Below are positions 33,726 through 45,300 of a DNA stretch of 64,000 bases, piece by piece. The position numbers and the translations under genes were made by a program. The stretch comes from Blastomussa wellsi (taxonomy: Eukaryota; Cnidaria; Anthozoa; Scleractinia; Plerogyridae), in NCBI GenBank assembly GCA_947652115.1, contig OX393568.1:7033320-7097319 (forward strand), read 5' to 3'. Each line of letters starts with the position of its first letter. The stretch's first letter is position 1. The notes below the pieces were generated by a model. That model ran no database searches, had not been told where the DNA came from, and saw only the letters and a program-made list of their open reading frames with translations.

Positions 33726-36700
33726 AGTTTACACGTGCAGATATGTCAAACTTGAAAGAAAATATCAAAATTATGAGAAAGGTGAACCTTCATCATAGCA
33801 TGCTCCCAGTGGTATGTATAAAAACAAGGGGACTGTATCTCATGCTAGATCAGTTTTACAGATCACTCAAGCTGCCCCCTTGTTTTCTGAACGTTTTTTC
33901 CTGTTGTGTTCCGCAAATGAATGACGTCATTAACATTCTGGCTCGTGCATCGCAGCTGTTAACAGCAGTAAAATCTTCGTGCGTTGTCATACTGTTTGTC
34001 ATGTCGAGAAAAGCTTAATTTGTTTTGTAGAACAGGGGTTAAAGTATGAAATCTGTGGCATAACATTTTGTGGCGAGAGACCCAGCACGAACAGAACAAG
34101 TCGCGTCCATATCTTACACACGTGCGATGTGCGTGGGTTAGTGAGAAAACGAAACGAAGCTTTTTCGACAGGTGGCACAGCAAAGCCAACATTGTGAACA
34201 CATTAGTGATCATTAGTCCCACATTCCATAGTGGAAAATTCCCTACTGTGAAACCTAAACAATATCCCACCATTTCATATTTTGTTCTTCGGCTTTATCT
34301 TTACACTAAAAGTTTGTTTTTTATGGTAAACTTTTTACAATAATTTTCCAATTAACTGGCTGGTAAAACAACACCGAGATCAGAGGTCCTCGTCAGATCA
34401 GGACTTCTCAACCCAACTTAGACAACCACCATTTTGTTAGAGGATACTGAGGTTTGGACGGCTGGACCATTGAATAAAATTATAACTTCACTGATAATAG
34501 GTTATAGCAGATTACCTCACTGGTTGGGTGTTTAGAAATGTAGAAAACCAGTACCAAAAAAGTACTAGCAAGAAGATTAAAACGCGCCAATTTATAGGGA
34601 GAATGGAGTAGGCAGGCTGGTCTTAATGTTTCATCAAATTGTTTGCCTATTTCCTTTTTAGATTATTTACTACATTCTGTTTATTTTTCTGCATCAGCGA
34701 GTCAGTCTTCTTCGTCTTTAATACAACTTCTTTTTCACACGCCGTTAAGTTTTTACGACGTCTGTGTACTGAAAGTTTGGAACCAGTCGGCTTGTATGAG
34801 TCTGAGTTCTGGATTGATTCATTTTCAATTCCTAATCTGTCTCTTTGAATATCATTGTCGGTATGGAAGGGGGTATGTGAAAATATAATTAACCGCAATT
34901 TGGGCTGTGAGTTAAATGGTAGTGTAGTATCAAATTTTGGGGCAATTTTTGGGATTTCGACATTTTAGGGGTTCATTTTGACCTTAACGGACCGATCGAA
35001 GTTAATAAACATGTATTTTGGCGTTCAAAATATTGCAAAGACAAGGGTGTCGAAATGCTACAACATTCTCTTGAAACTTCTAGTGGAATTGTGATCTTTT
35101 CTGACGACTAGAACGGACTTCTAGAATCATAGATTTAACGAAATTGTAACGTAGCAATGTACATTATGGTTCAAAGCTGATGTTCAGTATGCTCTTGCTA
35201 CTAAGCAGATGTTTTTGGTGTCAATTATTTTCTTTTTAGGTGGGGGTTGTTTCCTTCGATCCCCTGTATCCGAATTTTCTGGAGCCGCCTGTTTCCAAAA
35301 GGATCGCGGCCTCTGGGAACGAGATTTGCGTTAACCCGATAATTAATCGTGGGCGCGCATGCGCCCGCGATTCTTGCTCCCGGGTTGGTTTTTTGTTTCG
35401 TTTTGTCGGTGACCAGGATATCATATATCCCCTAATTAAAATTAATCAGCCACTAATTAAAAGTCAAATGATGACTATTTCCAAAAATAACAAGACAGCC
35501 ACAAATACCTTGCATGCCTGCACCAGATCAACACAACACGCTTCCACATAACGCAACAACGGGAAATAACGTTTCTAGACCCATGTAGTTGAATTGAATG
35601 CGCAGATTATAGTAATAAATCAAGCTTTATTTGCACTCACTCATTCTTGCTATGAAGTTATAAAGTGGAATTCAAATATTATAGTAAAATTGGAGTATTA
35701 GCTGCCTGGAATAACCATAAGGGCTAGCGGAGCCAGGCAGCCAGTTAACATCAGTATTAAACAGAAATAAAAATACAGGTCAGCAAGAAGATTGAAGTAC
35801 AAATGCACACACAAAAAGAAAAGAAAAAAAGAAGAGGAAAAACGTAACGGTATTTCTGTGCTATGAAGAAAGTCTAAAATAGTTAAAATTATATACGAAT
35901 ACAAAATATAAATATAAGAAGAGCACACAATATCTACGGCAACTAGTAACAGCTATATATTAAACTACAAAAGAAGGACTTAAAAAGTTAGAACGGCAGT
36001 TAGAACGGTCAAATACAAAGGTTTTAGGAAACTGTTGTTTGTCTTGTTAAAAGTCAATCTCTTAAATTTCAACTTTTCAAAGGTGTACTGATTTTACATT
36101 ATTTTGGATAATCTTTTACGTGCTAGGTTCAATTTTTCGTTTCAATCGATTTTAAATATTTGTACCCAGCCCCATGCTCGTTTAGAAAATGGCTAATACG
36201 GCTGGATACTTGCTCAATTAAGCCATCCAAATGTTACGGTGGTATTGCAGTCTCAATTGCTAAATGTTTGAACCTACATTGCATATACAAATATTAACAA
36301 ACATGCAAGGCTGATCAAACAGCTAGAAACTGATGGTATTTTAATTAGGCCCAATATTTCGGATGGATAAAAGTAATCTTCATCAGGGGCTGGCTGCTTG
36401 ATCAGCCTTGCATTATTAAGTTTGCTTTTAAGTTTATTGTTGATCCTGATCAACAAGGCAGCAAGGCAGTTAGAAAGGCCAAATACAAAGTATAACTAAA
36501 AGAGAAGATTGTTTCCAATAATAACAAGAGAGGCGGACATGCTTTGCATTCCTGCACCAGGTTTAAAAAACAGAGCGCTTGACCTTATGTCCTTATGATT
36601 CACACCGATTATCGTACATGGGCGGATGTCACCGCAACAAAGCATTACTGAGCCGGGCGCAAGCCCAGCCTCAGATTATTTGTGTTTCGATCGTGTGTTA

Positions 36701-37029
36701 CTCTGACAAGGTTTTATCACAAGCTACACTTTTTTAACCAACAAAATCGCCCGCGATTTTATCGTTTCAAAACGTTTATATATTCCGGCGAGCTGATTAA
36801 GTTTTTTTGTCGATGCGCGCATTGTTGATTCGTGAGATTTGCATTGTTATGAGAAGTTACAATTATATACCGTTGTAACGTTTGGATGCAGGAGACCACG
36901 CAACGAAGAATAAAACTAGTTGGCTTGTTATTGCCGGATCTCTTGATAAATAAATGCTCGTACCAGATGTCACTAAGTGTTGTAAAACCAAATCAATCAA
37001 TTTGGTTTTATATACTGTTGTATGCAATA

Positions 37030-37240
37030 GACCTTACTTGCGTTAGCCGCCATGTTTGTTTCACATTGTAATGCAAATTAGACACGTGATTTGCGAGGGG
37101 GCAAACGAGCCCAAATCGATAAATTTCAGCTGGTTTCTTATAATGTATGATAATTTTTTTCATAGCGATTAGCCATGCTTTGGTTTCTGTTTTGTAGTTT
37201 AAATATTCTAAGTTTAACGCAATTGTGGCTCCTGGCCATC
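37030..37240. repeat. Partial copy of the GCCGCCATG-type MITE
   Basis: TAGCCGCCATGTTTGTTTCACATTG..GACACGTGATTTGCGAGGGGGCAAACGAGCCCAAATCGA..TTTCTGTTTTGTAGTTTAAATATTC matches the left part of 46174-46616. Confidence 0.7.
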
Positions 37241-37459
37241 CCAATAAAATGTTTCGTTTCCCATCGCCCGACCGACCCATTTTTTTCGAAAAGTAAAAAA
37301 ATTCCAGATTCACTAGTTAAAGAATCAAGTCACTTTATTTTTACAAGCAACACGATATCCCGGAGCCTCGTGCTGAGGTCTATTGTTTTAGGATGAATTT
37401 TAAAATATCGAAATGATGTCCTTGTCTCGATTAACATCGATACTCCGTTCTCAATGTGT

Positions 37460-37640
37460 GGCTTTATAGCTCAGTTGGTAGAGCATCGCACCGGCATCGC
37501 GGAGGTCACGGGTTCGAATCCCGTTGAAACCCTGATTTTTTTCAGGCTTCTTCTTTCCAATTGCTTAAATTGGAAATTCACTGCGATGATCATTCTTCAC
37601 TTTCATCTACATCCGCAGTTCAAATATGAATTATTTCATA
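37460..37640 (+). repeat. tRNA-derived SINE, copy 1 (full head)
   Basis: 37460-37531 folds as a 72-nt tRNA-like head: GGCTTTATAGCTCAGTTGGT holds box A and CGGGTTCGAATCCCG is box B. It is followed by CTGATTTTTTTCAGGCTTC, TTCCAATTGCTTAAATTGGAA and TTCACTGCGATGATCATTC. The same head plus tail recurs at 52660-52828 and, truncated, at 52910-53047. The anticodon loop lacks the universal U33, so this is a SINE and not a tRNA gene. Confidence 0.85.
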
Positions 37641-38099
37641 TGTACTTCTCATCGATACTCCGTTCTTTAAAGAGGAACGAACGAAAAGACCATGAGCGCT
37701 ATCCATTTGAACGGAATTTTCCGTGGAATTTTTTTGACAAATGGAACTGCGCTATTCCTCACCAAGGAAATGGATCGGATTGAGCCGTACCATTTGGTCC
37801 GAACTTGGATAACAACAAACATATCGACCGGACTTGTTGTAATGTCAAAGACGGTGTCAGACGATTTAGCGGACGACAACTTTGAAAGTGATTTCATTGG
37901 AAAGGAAGAAAACGACTTTTAAAATTCTTTTTTCTGCAGCATCCACATTTGTGAAGAGAGATTTCAACTGATTCGAGCGTTCCCGCTATCTCAGAGCTCA
38001 GTAAGTGCTACGAATATTCCCTGTAGGGTCAGTTTGGGCAGTGGCGCGCGAAAAAAGACTACTACTTGGTGTAAGCTTAACTATTATGTCCGAGCCACG

Positions 38100-38290
38100 C
38101 ATGTACCGTAAGCTACAGTAGCTGTAGTAGGTGTAGGTGTAGTAACTGTAGTAGGTGCAGTAGCTGTAGTAGGTGTAGTAACGGAGGTGTAGTAGGTGTA
38201 GTAGCTCTAGTAGGAGTAGTAGCTGCAGTGGCTGTAGTAACTGCAGTAGGGTGTAGTAGGTGTAGTAGCTGTGGTAACTGTAGTAGGGAT
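38100..38290. repeat. GTAGTAGSTGTA microsatellite
   Basis: About 190 bp consist of imperfect 6- and 12-bp units built from GTAGTA, GGTGTA, GCTGTA and ACTGTA. Its apparent Tyr-rich translation on the minus strand is a by-product. Confidence 0.85.
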
Positions 38291-38707
38291 CGGGAGGGCG
38301 GTGGAAATCAAACTTACAAACGTAATGAGGAGGCATTTCACACGACAGAAATAATTGAATTTAATTCCTACTGTTTACTGTTTGTTATTATATCAGTTCA
38401 AGATTAAAGATTCACAAGAAGACCACAGACAATAAATAAATTACTATTAAACACCAAAGAACAAAGTCCTGGCGGATTCCGTCTTAATAGCTTACCTCTG
38501 TATTGATAGAGATAAGTTAGATGAATCTCTTGAATGAAGGAAATAGTTTAAGAAATGGACCAGCCTCTAAGTTATAAAAGGAATCCAACAGCAAACATTT
38601 GTCGCACCAAAACATTACATATACAAATATTAATCGCATCGATAGAGTTGTTGTTTAATATCACAGGTCAAATCGAAATTAATAAATAAGAATTTATCCT
38701 CCGTTTA

Positions 38708-38895
38708 CCGAGTTTGTAGCCGTCACCCTACCCTGGGTACCAGAGGTCTTCTCGCGGCACGGGGGAACTTCGCTTCGGCGGCCCAAGGCCGCCAACCCGC
38801 GAGAGCTTTTCGCGCGGGTAAAAACAAAGACAAAGACCGAAACCGGAAATCGCGCATGAAAAGCTTCTGGCACCCAAGGTACCGTCACCCAACCG
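38708..38895. repeat. MITE, CCCTGGGTACCAGAGGTCTT / CTTCTGGCACCCAAGG
   Basis: CACCCTACCCTGGGTACCAGAG at the left faces TTCTGGCACCCAAGGTACCG at the right. CTCGCGGCACGGGGGAACTT and GAGAGCTTTTCGCGCGGGTA lie inside. Confidence 0.65.
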
Positions 38896-40446
38896 TTGCG
38901 TGACTTCCAGGAAATGGCCGTCTGAGCTTAGCCCTTGGTGCGTTAGACTACTTTGCAAGGTCCTTTACGAGATGTCACGGGGTTGGAAGTAACGAGCCTT
39001 TTGCTTCTCCAATATCTAATATTTTCTATGGGACGCAACGTTATCTTAGCTAAGTGTGCGACCAAGTAAAATAACATATGTCTATGTCTAGACGTCACAG
39101 TGCAAGCTTCAAAATCCGTTTCAAAGACCCCAAACTTGATCATCTCATATTAATAATAAAACTATTACCTCACTTTATAAGTCCAGAAGCTTTCTCTTAT
39201 TATTCGAACAATCACGAGGAACAAAAATTGGTTTCCGGAAGGCATCGAAAAGAGTCCGATTGTTATTGACCAGACAGAAACAAATCGAACACCCCAAAAG
39301 CCGTGGCCGCAGCTTCACGTGATCAGCAGGTCTTGTTGCTTAGCAACATTCTGGGCAAATACCACCGGCTCACTCCTCTGTCGGAAAGATTGTTTGTTAT
39401 CCAGATGGTCAACGAATAAGTCGCTAAAGCAAGTTAAAGATCTTGAACTAATTAAACAAATTCAATAACTTCTATACTTCTTTTAATATACCTTAACGGT
39501 CTAATCTTCACGACCTCGACTCTTGAGCTCTCTGATCTAATTCCAATTTGTTCTATATATAATAATTTGATTTATAATTCATTACATGGTAATTACACTG
39601 ATGGTAATAAACCTGGCAAAATAGTAAGCACTCATAATTAACGTACCACCAAAAATACTTTTTGTAACTTTGGAAATTATATAAGAACTTATTTACAAAT
39701 ATTTATGTTACTGCAACCAGCCAGCAAATGTGCTACAAAAGGTGCTAAATGAAACTTGTCAAATTTGTACCTGTATCTCACACCTGGCCTGTCAACTAGA
39801 AATTAACTAACTAAAGTACTTTAAACGTCTACCGTGAAATGTAAATGTTTTGTGTTTATCTACAAATAAAAAGTTTTTTAAACAAAAATATCTTCAGAGC
39901 TGGCCTATCTGTCTCTCTTCAGCTTTGTCCGGGTCGAGTAGCAGCTCTCGCAAGAACTCACACGAATGGCTCGCTAGCCTTTGAGAAAAAACAGCAGGAA
40001 CAATGTAGTAACCGTTATATTAAAGGAACAGTGGAATCACAAGCTTACGAGAGCTGCTACGCTACCGTTTTTCTGTAGTTCTAATAGTTATTTTGTAAAG
40101 GTCCCGCTATACGATGCAATTTTACATGAAACTTGCAAAGCAACTTTCAAAAGGGGTGTTACGTAAGTTTGTTTTTCGGCGGAAATGCGTGACAGCTAAA
40201 ACTTGCATTGTGTGACATATTCAGGTCATCATTTTGTAACACAAGAGTTACATAACGGGTTTTACAATAAATATAGCCACCTGTGGGGTCGAGCGCCATA
40301 TACCAAGTCAATAGCAAGTCCCGAAGTACGTCACAAAGAACACAACAATGGGGCCTAGCCCTTAAACAATAGCACAATAGACTTCACACAATAGAACGGC
40401 ACAGTAGTGCATATATTGACTTGGTATATGGAGCATCACCCCAACT

Positions 40447-40634
40447 GTGCTTCGTAGAGTACAAATAACGCCGAAAATGAGTAAATATCACGCGGTGTTA
40501 ACCGGTTACAAATTCGCCCGCACAGACATAACAGTTTGGCGTATTGGATAATAAATCTCTTATTAGACGCTTTCTTGTGCAGTATCGCTGAGACGTTTTA
40601 CTCGTTGTCTCTATTTTGACTCACCCAACGGGCC

Positions 40635-40670
<36 letters not shown>

Positions 40671-40712
40671 TGAACTACACAACAAAACGTCTAATACGAT
40701 ATATTGCACTTA
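40447..40712. repeat. Dispersed repeat, copy 2
   Basis: GTAGAGTACAAATAACGCCG..TTTTGACTCACCCAACGGGCCCGTCAAAAT..CACAACAAAACGTCTAATACGAT matches 24635-24835, with a ~65 bp insertion in the middle. Confidence 0.75.
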
Positions 40713-41054
40713 AACTCGGTTTGCTGCAACAAAAAAACATACGTTACGATATTTTGAGTCCTTTTTTGCGATAAACCAAAACTGCCCTTAAAATGTAGGA
40801 AACCTGAAAATAATAGTTTATTAAGAAAGAAAAACACGAAAGAGATGATACTGAACCAAACAGGAACAAAGATGGTTAAGGATGGAGAAGATTAATATGG
40901 ATTGCAAATGACGGTTTTGAGAAATTTAGGCTAAATGTTTCAAAATGCGCAATCATGACGAAGCTCCTTTAAGCAAACCACGACTGCAATGCCAACGATA
41001 ACAGCGCTAAGCAAAAGTTTACTGAGCAGAACAATAGCACTGCACGCGCGTTTA

Positions 41055-41069
41055 CCCCCCCCCCCCCCC
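41055..41069 (+). repeat. 15-C homopolymer
   Basis: An uninterrupted run of 15 cytosines. Its exact length should be treated as uncertain because homopolymers are prone to sequencing error. Confidence 0.8.
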
Positions 41070-41894
41070 TGGTTTTTGGCACCAACGGAGGAATGGGGAA
41101 AGAATGCAAACTTTTCATGAGTAACCTAGCGGACAAACTTTCCCGTAAGAACGGCGAGTCTTATACCAGTGCCATATCTTGGCTTAGAACACGTATCAGT
41201 CCACACGTGTTCGAGGCTCTTGAACCCATTTTCACAAGAATGTGGACATTTTCTGATTTAGTTTTTTTTATAATGACTTTTAGGGAGTAGTTTTTGGTTT
41301 TCTGTCGAGGACTAAAAAGCAAGATTGCAAATTTTTAGAAATTATATTGTAACTAGCAGAAAATAGTTTTGTTTTGTTTCTTGATACTAGCGTTGTTACA
41401 TAAAAGATATGTTTTGTTACTGCTTTTTAAATCATTCATTCTAGGACCAATTTTGAGCTTTGTTCGATTTTTCTTTTTAATGGCTATTCCTACAGATTAT
41501 ATTTTGATATTCATTTTAATATAGTTTTGTGCCATCGTTAATTATCACATTAGTTTTTAAGTTTCTTTCCCGTCTTCGGCAAAACAATGCGAAATAACCA
41601 AATTCTGAGAACTTTGGAGAACGTGAACCACGACGGCTAAATTTCCGTTGTTCTGTTTGAAAATAAATGCTGTGCTTATATTTTCTCTAAGAGCTACCTT
41701 TGAAAGCGATAGATGCACTGAATACATCACGTCAATTGTGAGATTCGTACGTAAAATATAAATTCATTTTTAACCAGGCCTCAACCTCGCCATCGCCGTC
41801 GTCATTGCTTAAAGGGGCAGAATCACGCTATGTTTAGTAACACATCGAAAATCGAAGGGACGCTTTTCGGTTAATAGAAGCTGCACGATAAAGA

Positions 41895-42175
41895 TAAAAA
41901 ATCCTTTGACAGACTATCGTAATGTATAGAAACTGTTTATAGTTGTTTCTACGGGAAGATGGCCAAGAAAGAGATTGACGCCAACTCGAAAAAGTCGGGC
42001 CGCGTTGTCAAGTTTTCCCCTTGCATCTCTTATGAAATCAGCACTAACATATTTTGCCTCGTCCTTCTGTGTTCTAAATTCACTTGATGTTATAAAATTA
42101 ATGATTTGGAAACGACTTCAGCATTGACGATGCGTTAGAAGTTTAAATTTAGCTAATGCTGACCAAAAATCCTTA
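41895..42175. repeat. Dispersed ~290 bp repeat, copy 2
   Basis: Same orientation and same order of blocks as 3545-3835 (AGACTATCGTAATGTAT, GGGCCGCGTTGTCAAGTTTT, CATCTCTTATGAAATCAGCA). Confidence 0.75.
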
Positions 42176-42353
42176 GTTTCACGAAAAACAGAACACCTGT
42201 ATAGCGCAACACCCCTCGTGACGTTCTTATCACGTGTAACGGTTGAACAATTATCACGCAATTTTACATCGCGTAACGGGACCTAACAGTTTGCAGATTC
42301 TGTCTTCTTCCAAGGCGCTTTCTTAACGGCAATCAAGAAAGCAATTTTAGCTA

Positions 42354-45300
42354 TTACGTGACTGACACCTGCCAAACCATAACATGACTTCTCTCATTGG
42401 TTGACTGACCACGAGTCGTGACAGATATCAAATCGCCACCTTGTTCCTCTAACGCAGTTTCCTCGCCGTCTCCCAACCGGAAGTCAACGTACCCCTCTCC
42501 CCCTGACAACACTAGCAGCATGGCCTCGGTCACAGTCTTCTCTGGACTGGACTTGGCCGCGAGGCCACTCGGACTTGATGACCTGGTGGAGGGCGGAGGC
42601 TGAGAAACCCTCTTCATGGAGCCTGGTACGGCCACAAAGAACTTGACGGAGTCACGGTGACCGTGGAATGACAACTGGGCATTCACCTGGAACGAAGGCG
42701 AAAAACGCAATTTTATGATAACAAGTAACAAGCCATTCTGCATACAAGCCTAGTGGCCCGTCAGACCGGAGCTTATGCCGGTTTCCTTAGCATGAAGCGA
42801 CTGGGAGTATTTCTACTTCCCCCTGGATGGAATGCTAGTCCATCGCAGGGTGACCCTCAGTGTTAAGTGTCTTGCCTAAAGCCAATGATACACGGTTCAA
42901 CATCTTTCAACTTTTGCTGATCAACAAATGTTTAACATTGTTGCGAGTTGTTGAAACGTTTTTGCGTTTTCCCAAGTTGTTCACCAACGGCAACTTGTTG
43001 AATGGAATAGAGCCGAGCTCTATTTTCGTTCAACAACGTTCAACATGTTGAATGGCATATTTCAACCTTCAACATCACACGATACACTGTTCAACATTTG
43101 TCGCAACATTTGTTGCTCAACAAATGTTGAACCGTGTATCATTAGCTTAAAAACACAACCCAGTGCCCCGGCCGAGGCTCGAACTCAGACCGTCTGATCC
43201 GGCGTCCAGCGCACTAACCATTAGGCCACTGCGCCGCACACCTAACAAGCCGTTCCTTCACCGAAATGGTTGCAGGTTAACCCAGAACTTTGCCCGGTTG
43301 TGTAGAAAATTCGAAAGAATCCATTTCCACTATACGGTGGGGAAACAACGTACAGGTGACTGTTCCTGTTTAGAAATCTTAAAAAACACACACGTCTCCA
43401 TCTTATGTTGTCTCTATTAGTCAGAAACGCTTTATGTACATGACATTTTTGTTAAGAACTTCAACCATTATTCAATATCAACGTAAGCAGTTCAATAGCT
43501 GAAACTTCTTATGTTCTAAACGCGAACGGTTTCCAGGTGAAACTTTGTCACGTCATTTAATTGCTGCTGTGTATGTCACGTTACTGATACAAAAGGTTGC
43601 AATGGAGACCATACCACAGTAGAAAGTATCTTAACTCTACTCACCATAGAACAGTAGGGCATAAAGCTGGAGCCCCTGGGAGCGTCGCCATCTTTTCCTT
43701 CGTTACTGTAAACTCTCACTGCTCCGCCTGGACCTCCTGACCCTCCCGTCCCTGGGGAACTTGTTGGTGTTTCCCCGTCATCCCTTGCAGGGCGAGCAGC
43801 CACTAGAGGAACCGAGAGAATGACACCATTTCCGGTTCCTACCCAAAGACGGTCATTGGTAAGCATCAATGAAGTGATGCGAACGAATGAGAATCCTAGC
43901 TTTCCAGTTCCTGGATATAAACAACAAAATAAAAATTTTGTGAGCGTAACAATGTCAACTTGTCCAATACAGCAAGAATTAATAGTCTTTGATAGCTCAA
44001 TTGGTAGAGCACTGCACTGGTAACGCAGAGGCCGTGGATTCGAATCCCGTTCAAAGCCTGAAATTTTCTTTTCAGGTTTTTGTTCCAGTAGTGTTATGGC
44101 TGCATTTGCATATAAACCGTATCTACTCAATCGCTGCTGTCTTGTGTGAATTACAAATAAAGAAAATACTTCCTAAAATACACCGAACTTAAGGTGATTC
44201 CTCAGAAATAAAAGTTGTCAAACGATTTTTTAAAACTTTCTCTGAATGTTCCCTCCCAAATGCTCTTTCAAAAAGTACAATAAAAAAGATTGGTCACCGG
44301 TCTCGAAAAAGAGAAACGATGGGCCAATCTTACCCCATTTATGCTAATCACGCGCGCTATTTTATCGTTTCACGGTAAATTTTGCGGTAGCTGAAAAGAA
44401 AGATTATTAACGGAATACTTGGCAAAAAACTTGATAGCTAGCAAGTCTCGATCATATGGAACAATGCAACATGTAATTTATGGAAAAATCAGACAAATTT
44501 AAACGATACCGACTCAAAACGTCCCTGTGGTCGTTGTTCCCGAGGCTATAATTGGCATCCCTGAGTAACGTGAGAGGTTTAAACTATATCTTTTTTTCCT
44601 ATCCACAAATTTCACTTTTTTTATTTTTTATTTTATTTGTACAACAAAATTCTACAATAAAAAACAGGTAACCGTGCTTGCTTACGAGAATAACGACGAT
44701 TTATCTCGCCCGTGGGGCAAATCCGTATATAAAATGCCGCCATACTGTTCATGTGGGCGCGATAATCGCGCGTAAAATTCTGCGCAGTAAGGATGCGCCA
44801 TGCAATACTGAGGAATCAACTTAATCTTAGTTTATTTTACCACGAAGAATTATAAGGGAGGGTTGGTGGGTGGGAGGCAGAGAGGGAAGGACGAAGGGAG
44901 ACAAGGGAAGTTTTATAACTCGATCGGTCGAAAGGACAAATTCCACCGCCCAACTTCGGAGAGTATGGGCTTTACGTCAACACGTCTGTCGAGGTGATCA
45001 GATCCTTGATTCCCAACACCTACTCACTTTACCTTGTTACAATACATGAAGGAGAAGGAATCTATAGATCAGTCCTTACCAAGCATCTTGCTGACGTACG
45101 GCTCAATATCGATATCCTGTAAGTGGTGATATGTGTGGGCATTGTACAGTCTTAGTGTACTGTCCAGACGAATGGACACCCACACACCATCTCCTATCCA
45201 GGCTAGCTGTCGAACTTGGCTCTCGCGCCGGGGATGGGCATCAAACGTTTTCTGCATAAAAGGGATAAAAATCGTTAAAGCGAATCTTTGGCCCTCGGTG

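Larger units (their letters stand above)
32225..37457. other. Intergenic region, no gene supported (first part)
   Basis: No exons with paired splice sites and protein-like frames were found. Contents recognised: the TIR element at 33323-33725, a fragment of an old MITE near 35280-35350 (GCCTCTGGGAACGAGATTTG), a small tract with AGGCTGATCAAACAGC / CTGCTTGATCAGCCTTGC inverted words at 36305-36410, and a copy of the 46174-46616 MITE at 37030-37240. The rest is AT-rich sequence with no recognisable signal. Confidence 0.5.
37641..42353. other. Intergenic region, no gene supported (second part)
   Basis: This lies between the EGF-type gene and the 3' end of the JIP gene, which runs toward it. It holds a GTAGTAGCTGTA-type microsatellite (38100-38290), a MITE (38708-38895), copies of dispersed repeats (40447-40712, 41895-42175) and a 15-C homopolymer (41055-41069). 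A plus-strand frame at 37692-37922 contains a protein-like stretch but overlaps SINE tail sequence and has no partner exons. The 3' UTR of the JIP gene must lie at the right end; no clear poly(A) signal was identified. Confidence 0.5.

Noticed and set aside
37460..37531. tRNA gene on the plus strand
   Set aside because: The head folds, but the anticodon loop lacks U33 and the acceptor stem has a mismatch. The same head with the same non-tRNA tail recurs at 52660-52828, so it is a SINE.
37454..37783. 109-aa plus-strand ORF reading through a tRNA-like head
   Set aside because: It is a translation of the SINE head and tail, a repeat that gives similar chance frames at each copy.
38000..38336. 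Tyr/Ser-rich minus-strand ORF
   Set aside because: It is the translation of a GTAGTA-type microsatellite.
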